A stretch of DNA of 31,777 bases from JAPUDQ01 sp049291395 (GTDB lineage: Bacteria > Patescibacteriota > Saccharimonadia > Saccharimonadales > Saccharimonadaceae), in assembly GCA_049291395.1 (NCBI GenBank), contig JBATPJ010000002.1:1-31777 (forward strand). Direction: 5' to 3'. Each line of letters begins with the position of its first letter. Positions within the stretch are counted from its first letter, which is position 1. The position numbers were made by a program, and so were the translations under genes. Below the pieces are notes generated by a model that was given only the letters and a program-made list of their open reading frames with translations, was not told the origin of the DNA and ran no database searches. This document shows positions 7,834 to 15,354 of the stretch, piece after piece.

Positions 7834-8814
7834 ATGTCTAACTCGACCAAAGAAGCTCGCACCAAGATCCGTGAGACCAAAGCCGCTCGGCGGCGCTATC
7901 TGACGTGGCTGCGCATGATGCGTTATGGGGTCAACAACTTTACGCGCAATGCGTGGCTGACGACAGCGGCGACAGCGGTCATGACGATCACGCTTCTCGT
8001 CGTCTTCACGACGGTCATGGCGCGGACGATGCTGAGCGACACGGTGACAAATCTGCGCGAAGATATCAAACTATCGATATTCCTCAAGAGCGATATTAAG
8101 CCAGCTGACGTGGTCTACCTTAAAGACAAGCTGAAATCAGATCCAAACGTCAAGACGGTGACATTTGTCTCGACCGAAGAAGGCCGCAAGATTTACCTGG
8201 CGCAAAACGTCGACCCGACCGACAAAGAACAGCTCGAGACGCTGTCCGAGATCTCGATCCCGGCCAAATTTGACATCACCGTCAAAGACCCGGACGTGGT
8301 CGATAGTATCGAAGGCCTCATGAAGAGTGACCAGACATTTCGTAGCAACCTCTTCGATGAATCCCGCAAGCTTGATGGTGACAATCGCTCGGCTATCAAG
8401 ACAATTAGCGGCTGGGCAACGACTGCTGATCGGATAGGGTTGGTTGCGACGGTGATCTTCGTGGCGATCTCGACGTTGATCGTCTTCAACACGATCCGTA
8501 TGGCGATCTTCAACCGTCGTGATGAGATCGAGATGATGAAGCTGATCGGCGCCGACAAGGGCTTTATCCGCGGTCCGTTTGTCGTCGAGGCGGTGATGTA
8601 TGGGTTTATCGCTGCGCTGATCTCGACAGGTATCGGATATTTTGCGCTCGTGACCTTCCGCGGTCAGATCGCAGGATGGGGGATCGCGATCAACGATCTC
8701 GCTGACAATATGCTCCTTTTCTTGCCGGTCGTTGTTGCGGCGATGATACTCCTCGGAGCGCTCATCGGCATCGTCTCAGCCCGACTCGCCGTCAGACGTT
8801 ATTTAAAAGTCTAG
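7834..8814 (+). CDS. ftsX: Cell division protein FtsX
   Basis: Membrane partner of FtsE. Four hydrophobic segments are visible in the FtsX arrangement: one after a basic N-terminus (AWLTTAATAVMTITLLVVF), then a large extracytoplasmic domain, then three C-terminal segments (IGLVATVIFVAISTLIVF, FVVEAVMYGFIAALISTGIG, MLLFLPVVVAAMILLGALIG). The 326-aa length is normal. I choose ATG 7834, which has GAGG seven bases upstream, over GTG 7822 that would add four residues and swallow the ribosome site. The outside domain would contact the CHAP hydrolase encoded next, as FtsX does with PcsB/CwlO-type hydrolases in Firmicutes (known for those systems, inferred here). Confidence 0.94.
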   Translation: MSNSTKEARTKIRETKAARRRYLTWLRMMRYGVNNFTRNAWLTTAATAVMTITLLVVFTTVMARTMLSDTVTNLREDIKLSIFLKSDIKPADVVYLKDKLKSDPNVKTVTFVSTEEGRKIYLAQNVDPTDKEQLETLSEISIPAKFDITVKDPDVVDSIEGLMKSDQTFRSNLFDESRKLDGDNRSAIKTISGWATTADRIGLVATVIFVAISTLIVFNTIRMAIFNRRDEIEMMKLIGADKGFIRGPFVVEAVMYGFIAALISTGIGYFALVTFRGQIAGWGIAINDLADNMLLFLPVVVAAMILLGALIGIVSARLAVRRYLKV

Positions 8815-8827
8815 CTCAATAAAGCTA

Positions 8828-8868
8828 TTGACGAAGGTGCTCATGCTATGGTACGATATAGAAAACCA
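8828..8868 (+). promoter_or_regulatory. Promoter of the CHAP hydrolase gene (near-leaderless)
   Basis: TTGACG (8828-8833), 18 bases, then TACGAT (8852-8857) preceded by TGG. The ATG used (8869) follows 11 bases later; the in-frame ATG at 8848 lies across the -10 element and is unlikely to be the start. Confidence 0.75.
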
Positions 8869-9996
8869 ATGAAACAAAAACCCACCACCCGCCGTTTTCG
8901 TTCGTTGACTGCCCGCACCGTTCTGGTTGCGTCGGCAGCCTATCTCGTGCTTGCATCGCCATTGTCGGTGTTTGCTGATCGTTTCGACGATGCGATCAAC
9001 GGTATCGAGGGGCAGATCTCGTCGTATGAGCAGCAAGCGGCAGAACTTCGCGCGCGTGGGGATACGCTGCAAAACACACTTGACGCTATGACAGCGGAGA
9101 AGAATGCACTCCAGGCGCAGATCGACCTCAACCAAGCCAAATTTGACAAGCTGACGGCAGATATTACCGCCAACGAAGAGAAGCTCGATCGTCAGAAACG
9201 AACGCTCAACAAGACCGTCGCGCAGATCTATGCCAACAGTGACACGCCAGCAATTGTTGTCCTCGCTAGTGCCCGCAATGTCGGTGAATACGTCAGTGCC
9301 CAGGATGTGCGTAACTCCGTGCGCGACCAGATGAAAAGCGCCATGGATCAGGTGAAGAAGCTCAAAGCCGAGCTCGTCACGCAAAAGACTGAGGTCGAAC
9401 AAGTCCTCAACGATCAGAATCAGCAGAAACAAGTCCTAGCAGCCAAAGAAGCCGAGCAGTCCAAGCTCGTCGCTGATACGCGCGGCGAAGAAGCCGCCTA
9501 CCAGAACCTCATCGCTACGAAAAACAGCGAGATCAGTAGTCTTCGCGACCAACAAGCTGCTGCCAACCTTGCTGCTGCAACCACCTATGACGTCAGCGGC
9601 CTCGTCGCTGGTGCCGGCTGTGGTGGCTATCCTGCGCTCTGGTGTAACGCCGCCCAAGACACACTGGTCGACAAATGGGGCATGTACAACCGTGAGTGCG
9701 TGAGCTACACCGCCTGGAAAGTTGCCGCTTCTGGCCGCTATATGCCGTACTGGGGCGGGCGGGGCAATGCCAATGAATGGCCATCGAGTGCTGCTGCTGA
9801 CAATATCCCGACCGGCTCAGAGCCACGTGTCGGCTCCGTCGCGATCATGTATGTCGGCTGGTATGGTCACGCCATGTATGTCGAGCGGCTAAACAGCAAC
9901 GGTACGATTCACGTCAGCCAGTTCAACTGGGGCATCCGCGGTGAATACACCGAGATGGACGTCAACCCATCCGGTCTGACCTTTATCTACTTCTAG
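8869..9996 (+). CDS. Secreted coiled-coil CHAP-domain peptidoglycan hydrolase (PcsB-like)
   Basis: Predicted secreted cell-wall endopeptidase or amidase. The N-terminus is a signal peptide (basic KPTTRRFRS, hydrophobic VLVASAAYLVLASPLSVFA, likely cut after Ala36). A long Gln/Lys/Glu-rich coiled coil (about residues 40-235) follows, then a C-terminal CHAP domain with Cys in RECVSYTAWK, His in GHAMYVE and a polar residue in QFNWGIRGEY. This is the layout of Streptococcus PcsB, whose activity is gated by FtsEX. It lies directly behind ftsEX with its own promoter, so FtsEX control is a reasonable inference. The start at 8869 places the signal peptide correctly. It ends 16 bases before an intrinsic terminator. 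Confidence 0.9.
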   Translation: MKQKPTTRRFRSLTARTVLVASAAYLVLASPLSVFADRFDDAINGIEGQISSYEQQAAELRARGDTLQNTLDAMTAEKNALQAQIDLNQAKFDKLTADITANEEKLDRQKRTLNKTVAQIYANSDTPAIVVLASARNVGEYVSAQDVRNSVRDQMKSAMDQVKKLKAELVTQKTEVEQVLNDQNQQKQVLAAKEAEQSKLVADTRGEEAAYQNLIATKNSEISSLRDQQAAANLAAATTYDVSGLVAGAGCGGYPALWCNAAQDTLVDKWGMYNRECVSYTAWKVAASGRYMPYWGGRGNANEWPSSAAADNIPTGSEPRVGSVAIMYVGWYGHAMYVERLNSNGTIHVSQFNWGIRGEYTEMDVNPSGLTFIYF

Positions 9997-10011
9997 TTAG
10001 ACAAATCTGAG

Positions 10012-10043
10012 AAAGATCTCGGTATCGCTACCGGGATCTTTTT
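10012..10043 (+). terminator. Intrinsic terminator after the CHAP gene
   Basis: AAAGATCTCGGTA (10012-10024) pairs with TACCGGGATCTTT (10029-10041) through 13 pairs with one wobble, loop TCGC, and runs into TTTTT. The next gene's extended -10 (TGGTAAAAT, 10043-10051) begins immediately after. Confidence 0.88.
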
Positions 10044-10075
10044 GGTAAAATAACAGTAACGCTTAGGAGGAAAAG

Positions 10076-11287
10076 TTGGATACACCCCATACCCACATGC
10101 CGCATCATGGCAAACCGTCTGTGACTGGTACGCACCTCGCTGTGCTGCTGATCGCTGTTGTCGTCGCATTTATCGCCGGTACACGGTCTGACCTGATCAT
10201 ATCGACCGTGATGGGCAAAAAGGTAGCTATAGAACAGCTAGACCTCACGACGGTGCAGTCACTCTACAAAGAACTCGCCGCAAATTATGATGGCAAACTT
10301 GATCCGCAGAAACTCATCGACGGTGCGAAGCACGGCATGGTTGACTCGGTCGGCGATCCGTATACTGTGTATTTCACCGCGGATGAAACCAAGCAATTTC
10401 TGAGTGATCTCGATGGGACATTTGAGGGTATCGGAGCGGAGCTCGGCAAAAAAGACGGTTCTCTGGCTGTCATCAGCATCATCGACAATAGTCCTGCGCA
10501 AAAAGCCGGTGTCATGGGCGGTGATTTCATCGCCAAGGTCAACGACGAAGATACGACCGGGTGGTCGGTTGAGCAGGCGGTCAAAAAGATCCGTGGTCAG
10601 AAAGATACATCGGTCAAACTTACTCTGATCCGCAAGAGTCAGAGCACACCACTCGAGATATCGATCAAGCGCGATACGATCACTGACCCGAGCGTCAAGA
10701 CGGAGATTACCAGCGACAATATCGGCATTATCCGTATCACACGGTTCGGTCAGACCGATACGGCGACGCTTGCTCGCGCTGCTGCAGCTGAGTTTAAGAC
10801 AAAAGGCGTCGAAGGTATCGTCCTGGACCTGCGCGGCAACGGCGGCGGCTACCTGCAGTCAGCACAAGACGTGGCTAGCCTCTGGATGAAAGACAAAGTC
10901 GTCGTCAGCGAGCGCTCAGGTGGCACGGTAACCGACACGCTGCGGACGCATGGCGATGCGCCGCTCTCTGGTGTCCCGACGATTGTCCTCGTGAACGGCG
11001 GTAGCGCCAGTGCCAGCGAGATCCTCGCCGGAGCCCTAAACGACAACGGCGCAGCCAAGCTCGTCGGCGAGAAGACCTTCGGCAAAGGTGTCGTCCAAGA
11101 CGTACTGACTCTCGGTGACGGCGGTAGCCTGAAGGTCACGATCGCCAGCTGGTACACGCCGAACGGCAAAAACATCAGCAAAGAAGGCATTACGCCAGAG
11201 ACTATCGTGACCATGAGTGACGAGGACTTCACGGCCGGTCGCGACCCGCAGAAGGACAGGGCGCTCGAAATGCTCCGCGCACAATGA
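10076..11287 (+). CDS. C-terminal processing protease, S41 family with PDZ domain
   Basis: Membrane-anchored periplasmic-side serine protease of the CtpA/CtpB type, 403 aa. It has one N-terminal transmembrane segment (about residues 19-36), a PDZ domain (about 115-200) and the S41 catalytic core. The nucleophile fits Ser312 in NGGSASASEIL and the general base Lys337 in GEKTFGKGVV, with the 25-residue spacing of the family. The start is a TTG at 10076 five bases after a perfect AGGAGG; the first in-frame ATG would lose that site. The leader is about 18 nt from the -10 TAAAAT. The B. subtilis ftsEX operon is likewise followed by a Ctp protease, so a link to envelope remodelling is plausible. 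Confidence 0.92.
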   Translation: MDTPHTHMPHHGKPSVTGTHLAVLLIAVVVAFIAGTRSDLIISTVMGKKVAIEQLDLTTVQSLYKELAANYDGKLDPQKLIDGAKHGMVDSVGDPYTVYFTADETKQFLSDLDGTFEGIGAELGKKDGSLAVISIIDNSPAQKAGVMGGDFIAKVNDEDTTGWSVEQAVKKIRGQKDTSVKLTLIRKSQSTPLEISIKRDTITDPSVKTEITSDNIGIIRITRFGQTDTATLARAAAAEFKTKGVEGIVLDLRGNGGGYLQSAQDVASLWMKDKVVVSERSGGTVTDTLRTHGDAPLSGVPTIVLVNGGSASASEILAGALNDNGAAKLVGEKTFGKGVVQDVLTLGDGGSLKVTIASWYTPNGKNISKEGITPETIVTMSDEDFTAGRDPQKDRALEMLRAQ

Positions 11288-11288
11288 T

Positions 11289-11325
11289 TTGTATGATTTC
11301 GCTTTACCATTTACAATAAAGACAT
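11289..11325 (+). promoter_or_regulatory. Leaderless promoter of receiver gene
   Basis: TTGTAT (11289-11294), 17 bases, TACAAT (11312-11317), then eight bases to the ATG at 11326. No Shine-Dalgarno site. Confidence 0.7.
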
Positions 11326-11700
11326 ATGCAGAAAAAGAAAATTCTTCTCGTCGAAGACGACACGACGCTCGCACAAGTTTATAAATCACGTCTCGAGCTC
11401 GAGGGCTTCGAGGTACAGCACGTCGCGAACGGCGAGCTGGCACTATCTACCGCTATCGAGTTTCGCCCCGATCTGATCGTCCTGGACGCCATGATGCCAA
11501 AGATCAACGGCTTCGATGTGCTCGATATCCTGCGCAACACGCCGGAGACCATGAATGTTCGCGTCATCATGCTGACCGCACTCTCTCAGCCCAAAGACAA
11601 AGCCCGCGCCGAAGAGCTCGGGGCAGATGACTACCTCGTCAAATCCCAAGTCGTGATCAGCGACGTCGTCGACCGAATCAAGCATCATCTCGGAGTGTAG
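11326..11700 (+). CDS. Stand-alone response regulator receiver protein (CheY-like)
   Basis: A single receiver domain of 124 aa with no output domain. The acidic pair Asp11/Asp12, phospho-acceptor Asp54 (IVLDAMMPKING), Thr84 and Lys106 are all present, so it should be phosphorylatable. It would act by protein contact or as a phosphotransfer intermediate. No histidine kinase is adjacent; the nearest is the soluble kinase at 20202. It follows the FtsEX/CHAP/S41 cluster with its own leaderless promoter, so a link to wall remodelling is only positional. Codon use matches the core genes. Confidence 0.92.
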   Translation: MQKKKILLVEDDTTLAQVYKSRLELEGFEVQHVANGELALSTAIEFRPDLIVLDAMMPKINGFDVLDILRNTPETMNVRVIMLTALSQPKDKARAEELGADDYLVKSQVVISDVVDRIKHHLGV

Positions 11701-11734
11701 TAAAGATAAGATAAAATAAAAATTCAAAAAAACT

Positions 11735-13201
11735 ATGTCAGAAAAACCAAATCATATTAGTCACGAACTACACAGGGAAAGCCGCGAACTGCGGTTTGAT
11801 ATCGATCGTTTCGGCCCCATGTATCCTACCAAGATGAATCGCCCAGGCGCGACAGCTGACATGCCAGTAGATGGTGATATTGTCCTTGCGATGCAGCCTG
11901 ATAGATACAATGGGCAGCACGCGGATGGCGAGACGACAATTTTACTCGTCAGATATCCGGATGGTAGTTTTGCGACCGCAGGTCTTACCAGACACGAAAA
12001 AGGTTTTGAAGTAAAACTAGGAAAACTTCTACCTCCCGATACAAAAATCTATTACGGTCGACTAGGCGATGGCGAAACCGAGACGGAACAAGAGATTTTA
12101 GGGGCGGCGGCTTTGATGGGGGTTGAGGGCAGACGGTTCGGAGCTGGTGTCTCACGCATACACGGTTCTATCGAGGTGACGGGTGAGGGGGAGTTGGTTC
12201 TTAACGATGGCGGGATACACCCTAGCAACGGAGAATATCACTCATCGAATAACGGAACTGCAGTCATGACCGCTGAGATCATGGACAAGCCGGATGTTGA
12301 ACCAGAACTTATTGAGACAGCAAAGGATATAGGCGAGGAAGTAGCAGAAGCAACGACAGTCGACAACGTCGTTAGCGACCCAGAGCTTACACCTGGCTCC
12401 ACTACTGTCGGTACTAGCACCGAGGAGGAGCAGTGGTGGCTCAATGAAGTACCGCCCCCAAAGACTAATCCCGAAGAGACGCCCCATGATAAGGCTAGTC
12501 GGTTACTCGAAACAGTCGGCAATGCGCCCCAAGTTCCCACAGCAGAGCTAACACCTGCGGTAGCCAGCAAGATGCTCGATGCGCTTAATGCAGCCCCCTC
12601 GCACCCAGAGACCGTTCATGCGCCAGAGCAAAAGTCTCATGTAGCCGCCGCCGAAGTTCTCGCTAGTTTTGCCAATGAACAGGCCGAAGACCCTCGTGAA
12701 TTTGTCGATATGGGCGAGACGATCAACGCACTCAAATCTGAGATCGCCGGTAAGATTAATGAACTAAATACTTATATCGATAGGTACAGTGATGCAAGGC
12801 GGAGATTGATCGACGATACGAGGGGTGGCCGGATAGATACGAATGTTCTCCGTGGGGATATTCATGATATGCATGATTCACTACAGCAGATGCAGCGAAT
12901 AGTACATGGATTTCAAGAAAAGGTTTATCATGCTCAGTCGAAAGTCGACGGGGCGCAAAATGCTGTGGACCCTGGAGACAATACAGCACTCAACTCTATG
13001 CGGACACATATTGATCTCTTGCCAGTATCTCTTCAAGGACTACAACGCAACATTATGGGGTACGACCAATTAGTTCTTCAGATGGAAGCAGCGCGCTCAG
13101 CGGCATTACTTCCTACATTAGAATTACTGCTTACGGACAATGAGGGTAACGAGGTGAGTCAACTCGAGGTGATACAACGGTTTGTGCTTGAGAATAGATA
13201 A
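11735..13201 (+). CDS. FHA-like domain protein with helical C-terminus
   Basis: 488-aa protein of unknown role. Residues about 100-180 resemble a forkhead-associated phosphothreonine-binding domain: an SRIH at 140-143 (the SxxH motif), a strand, then N...NNGT at 172-175 as the closing NGT element. A Pro/Thr/Glu-rich acidic linker (about 185-310) follows, then a helical region with likely coiled coil (about 325-440). No signal peptide or membrane segment. No Shine-Dalgarno site; an AT-rich leader with TAAAAT at 11712-11717. Codon use is more AT-leaning and mixed than in neighbours, suggesting an accessory gene. It lies between the receiver gene and another unknown protein, with which it may form a unit. 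The FHA assignment is tentative. Confidence 0.65.
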   Translation: MSEKPNHISHELHRESRELRFDIDRFGPMYPTKMNRPGATADMPVDGDIVLAMQPDRYNGQHADGETTILLVRYPDGSFATAGLTRHEKGFEVKLGKLLPPDTKIYYGRLGDGETETEQEILGAAALMGVEGRRFGAGVSRIHGSIEVTGEGELVLNDGGIHPSNGEYHSSNNGTAVMTAEIMDKPDVEPELIETAKDIGEEVAEATTVDNVVSDPELTPGSTTVGTSTEEEQWWLNEVPPPKTNPEETPHDKASRLLETVGNAPQVPTAELTPAVASKMLDALNAAPSHPETVHAPEQKSHVAAAEVLASFANEQAEDPREFVDMGETINALKSEIAGKINELNTYIDRYSDARRRLIDDTRGGRIDTNVLRGDIHDMHDSLQQMQRIVHGFQEKVYHAQSKVDGAQNAVDPGDNTALNSMRTHIDLLPVSLQGLQRNIMGYDQLVLQMEAARSAALLPTLELLLTDNEGNEVSQLEVIQRFVLENR

Positions 13202-13289
13202 GGTAATAGTTGTTACGTGTTTTAGTGATGAGATAGGCCTGATTTATCGGGCAATGACCCGAAAGCTGTACGATACTTCTTTAGCTTAC

Positions 13290-13308
13290 TATTGACTTTT
13301 AGTCAATA
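13290..13308. promoter_or_regulatory. Inverted repeat over the -35 box of gene 13327
   Basis: TATTGACT-TTT-AGTCAATA: two perfect 8-base arms around a 3-base centre. The left arm contains the -35 hexamer TTGACT. A repressor binding here would block the promoter; the regulator is unknown. Confidence 0.6.
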
Positions 13309-13326
13309 TTTTGCTATGATCAGCAT
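13292..13326 (+). promoter_or_regulatory. Leaderless promoter of gene 13327
   Basis: TTGACT (13292-13297), 17 bases, TATGAT (13315-13320) preceded by TGC, then six bases to the ATG at 13327. The predicted transcription start coincides with the A of the ATG. Confidence 0.8.
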
Positions 13327-14007
13327 ATGAATACACTACAAACAAATACTCCAGAAAAAGAAAAACCAACGGCTCGTGGCCGATTTGTCAGAGGTTTTCG
13401 AACGATGATGAGCCAACTGCGCGAGAGGCTCTCCGTACAGCCTCCTTCGTTTGAGGCGCGTGACCAGCAAGCGCCAGGTCTGACTGGCTTAGCGTTACAG
13501 CTACTCAGCGAGACGGGCAATGGTGAGGGTCGGAGGGTTGTCACTATCCACCCCGAGGGCCGACAGTCGCCAAATGACGTAACGACTCAGTGGCAAGGGA
13601 AATTTGAAGTGGGCATAGGTACGGCGTCTGGTCGTAAAGAAGATGGTACAACAGTCCTGCCCGGTAAATCTGGCATAGGTATTTTTGTCGGTGAACGCTT
13701 TGAGGCACTGATGTCTTTGGGGCTGTCTGTATCAAAAAATCCTGACGGTACGGCAGAATCATCGTACACTCTGCGAACTCGGACAGATCCCGGGGATAGC
13801 ATGAGTCAAAAGCGCAACCGTCGTATCGTGGTCGGTGCTGACGGACGGGTGACAGGCGTGTTTAGGCGCACATTTGAAAATGGTACCTGGGCAGAATACC
13901 CGATCTCGACACCCGATTTCGATGATGAGAATGTCGGTAATTTACTAAAAGCAGTCCAAAATGCCGCCGCGCCACATGACGCGGAAGCTGGAGATACTGT
14001 GGAGTAG
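13327..14007 (+). CDS. Hypothetical protein, 226 aa
   Basis: No family recognised. A basic N-terminal third (about residues 1-40, GRFVRGFRTMMSQLRERL) precedes a region with alternating strands and Gly/Thr content (about 65-200) and a short acidic C-terminus. No signal peptide or membrane segment. It has a very good leaderless promoter with an inverted repeat over the -35 box, so it is probably regulated separately from the FHA-like gene 125 bases upstream, although both share accessory-type codon use. It is followed by a perfect bidirectional terminator shared with rpmA. Confidence 0.7.
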   Translation: MNTLQTNTPEKEKPTARGRFVRGFRTMMSQLRERLSVQPPSFEARDQQAPGLTGLALQLLSETGNGEGRRVVTIHPEGRQSPNDVTTQWQGKFEVGIGTASGRKEDGTTVLPGKSGIGIFVGERFEALMSLGLSVSKNPDGTAESSYTLRTRTDPGDSMSQKRNRRIVVGADGRVTGVFRRTFENGTWAEYPISTPDFDDENVGNLLKAVQNAAAPHDAEAGDTVE

Positions 14008-14031
14008 CCACTAGCACCCCCCGATATACAA

Positions 14032-14060
14032 ATAAAAACCGCTCATAGAGCGGTTTTTAT
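14032..14060. terminator. Bidirectional terminator between gene 13327 and rpmA
   Basis: Thirteen-base perfect arms, ATAAAAACCGCTC (14032-14044) and its complement (14048-14060), with loop ATA. A-run on the left and T-run on the right serve both converging genes. Confidence 0.92.
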
Positions 14061-14088
14061 GATGCTTAATAGCAGATGAGGCGACAGA

Positions 14089-14361
14089 TTACTCGACGAC
14101 GACGGTCGTACGAAGAGTCGTCTTGCCGGTGAAACGGCGAGTTTTGACTTTCTTGAAGCCGACGGTGCCGTCTTTGGCGGCGTGGATAGTGAAGTTGCGG
14201 CTCATGTAGGTGCCGTCACCAGCTTGTTTGGTCGAGCCAGTTTGGCGGACGAGAACTTCGCCAGCGTTGACTTTTTGGCCACCAAAACGCTTCACGCCGA
14301 GACGTTGACCAGGGTTGTTGTGGATATTTTTGCTTGTTCCACCAGCTTTGACATGTGACAT
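14089..14361 (-). CDS. rpmA: 50S ribosomal protein L27
   Basis: Component of the large ribosomal subunit near the peptidyl-transferase centre. 90 aa with the L27 core RLGVKRFGGQKVNAGEVLVRQ(T)GS and DGT(Y)MSRNFTIHAAKDGTVGFKK. The start is chosen at the ATG whose complement is 14359-14361 because AAGGAG lies about nine bases upstream; the frame stays open upstream but only over non-L27 sequence. The N-terminal AGGTSKN region lacks the cleavable extension of some Firmicutes. rplU is not adjacent on either side, unlike the usual rplU-rpmA pair. Divergent from the orphan gene at 14519. Confidence 0.97.
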   Translation of the reverse strand: MSHVKAGGTSKNIHNNPGQRLGVKRFGGQKVNAGEVLVRQTGSTKQAGDGTYMSRNFTIHAAKDGTVGFKKVKTRRFTGKTTLRTTVVVE

Positions 14362-14403
14362 ACCGACTAACTCCTTAGAGATTGCTATAAAAGACTTCGA
14401 ACT

Positions 14404-14432
14404 ATCATACCAAAAACAGAGGCCAAATGCAA
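14404..14432 (-). promoter_or_regulatory. rpmA promoter
   Basis: On the minus strand TTGCAT (+ coordinates 14427-14432), 17 bases, TATGAT (14404-14409) preceded by TGG. The leader of about 36 nt carries the AAGGAG ribosome site, unlike the leaderless class. Confidence 0.75.
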
Positions 14433-14448
14433 CCACAAGGGAAGAATA

Positions 14449-14477
14449 TTGACATATATCGCTAAAAGTGCTATAAT
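14449..14477 (+). promoter_or_regulatory. Consensus promoter of orphan gene 14519
   Basis: TTGACA (14449-14454), exactly 17 bases, TATAAT (14472-14477) with TGC before it: a full-consensus promoter. Leader about 35 nt with AAAAGGA before the ATG. Confidence 0.92.
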
Positions 14478-14518
14478 GGTATAGACGTTGTGGCGCATCT
14501 ACTAGAAAAGGAACCACG

Positions 14519-15283
14519 ATGATTGCTCTTACCGCTTGGCTCAACAGGACATTGTATGCACCTCCGAAGACTCGGGATACCGTCGCCAAGCAGGCGACCA
14601 ACGAGGACCGCCCGGTCGGTACGTCGGGCAGTCCCCAGGACCGCGTCGACGACACCAGCCAGGGCGGCAAGGACGACAAGGACGAAGAGACGACAGGCAA
14701 CTCGTCGGCATCTTTTCTCTTCGTGCTCGCCCTTTTCGTGGTGGCGACCCTCGGTATCACTATCGGGGTAGACACGTTTGTGCCCGACATGGACCAAGGG
14801 TATCGTGTCGTGGCAAGCTCGGGTTCCGAGCACCGGGACGCGTACAAGGAGGGCAGTTGGTACTACTCGTTGGATGACCCTTCTAGTGTCAGCTGCGCTG
14901 GCCGGGAAGGCGGCGACAAGGATGCTTCCTTGTCTGGCCAAGTCGTCCTGCGCGATCCGAAGACCGGCACGTGCTACGTTGGCCTCGAGCAGGTCGGCGC
15001 CAAGCTCACCGAGCTCAAGGCTGCGGCCGACAAGTTCGCTGCTGACAAGCTGGGGGCGGGCATCAAGCTCACCGAGCTCATCGCAAATCGCGGTGCGCTC
15101 GCTGACGACAGCATCCGCAAGGTTGCTGTCGAGTTCGCCAAGACGGACTCCTCTGCGGCTGCCCAAGCGGCGGCCAAGGAAGTGTACGTCAAGCACGGCG
15201 GATCGGAGGGTAGCTTCGAAGCTGATGCTCATCCTCCAGCCAAGGTTCCGGCATACGTGTCGCAGAACCCACCGATCCCGTAG
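14519..15283 (+). CDS. Orphan single-pass membrane-anchored protein, 254 aa
   Basis: No family recognised. A short N-terminal segment and a polar, Asp/Lys/Thr-rich cytoplasmic-side region (residues 15-62) precede one transmembrane helix (about 64-84, SASFLFVLALFVVATLGITIG). An outside domain of about 165 residues follows, with only two cysteines (Cys126 and Cys152, possibly a disulfide) and an Ala/Lys-rich helical part in which KLTEL occurs twice (about 162-166 and 183-187, encoded by a 16-base direct repeat). Lysine is almost always AAG, unlike core genes that use mostly AAA, suggesting a different origin or strong expression selection. Full-consensus promoter, clear Shine-Dalgarno site and a terminator make it a real, probably abundant protein. 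Confidence 0.82.
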   Translation: MIALTAWLNRTLYAPPKTRDTVAKQATNEDRPVGTSGSPQDRVDDTSQGGKDDKDEETTGNSSASFLFVLALFVVATLGITIGVDTFVPDMDQGYRVVASSGSEHRDAYKEGSWYYSLDDPSSVSCAGREGGDKDASLSGQVVLRDPKTGTCYVGLEQVGAKLTELKAAADKFAADKLGAGIKLTELIANRGALADDSIRKVAVEFAKTDSSAAAQAAAKEVYVKHGGSEGSFEADAHPPAKVPAYVSQNPPIP

Positions 15284-15300
15284 AGCAAGCATGGTTTTCG

Positions 15301-15354
15301 CCTGGTTTTCCATAATAAACCAGGTGCAACACCCCCTCTATAGGGTTATTTTTT
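15301..15354 (+). terminator. Terminator after gene 14519, overlapping the 3' end of the convergent methylase gene
   Basis: CCTGGTTT (15301-15308) pairs with AAACCAGG (15317-15324). A second small CCCT/AGGG hairpin is followed by a T-run at 15347-15354. The T-run is the complement of the last Lys-Lys codons and near the stop of the minus-strand gene, so the two genes share sequence. Confidence 0.7.

Noticed and set aside
14471..15313. 280-aa minus-strand frame opposite gene 14519
   Set aside because: Arg/Leu-rich complement of a gene with a consensus promoter; no promoter or SD on its own strand.
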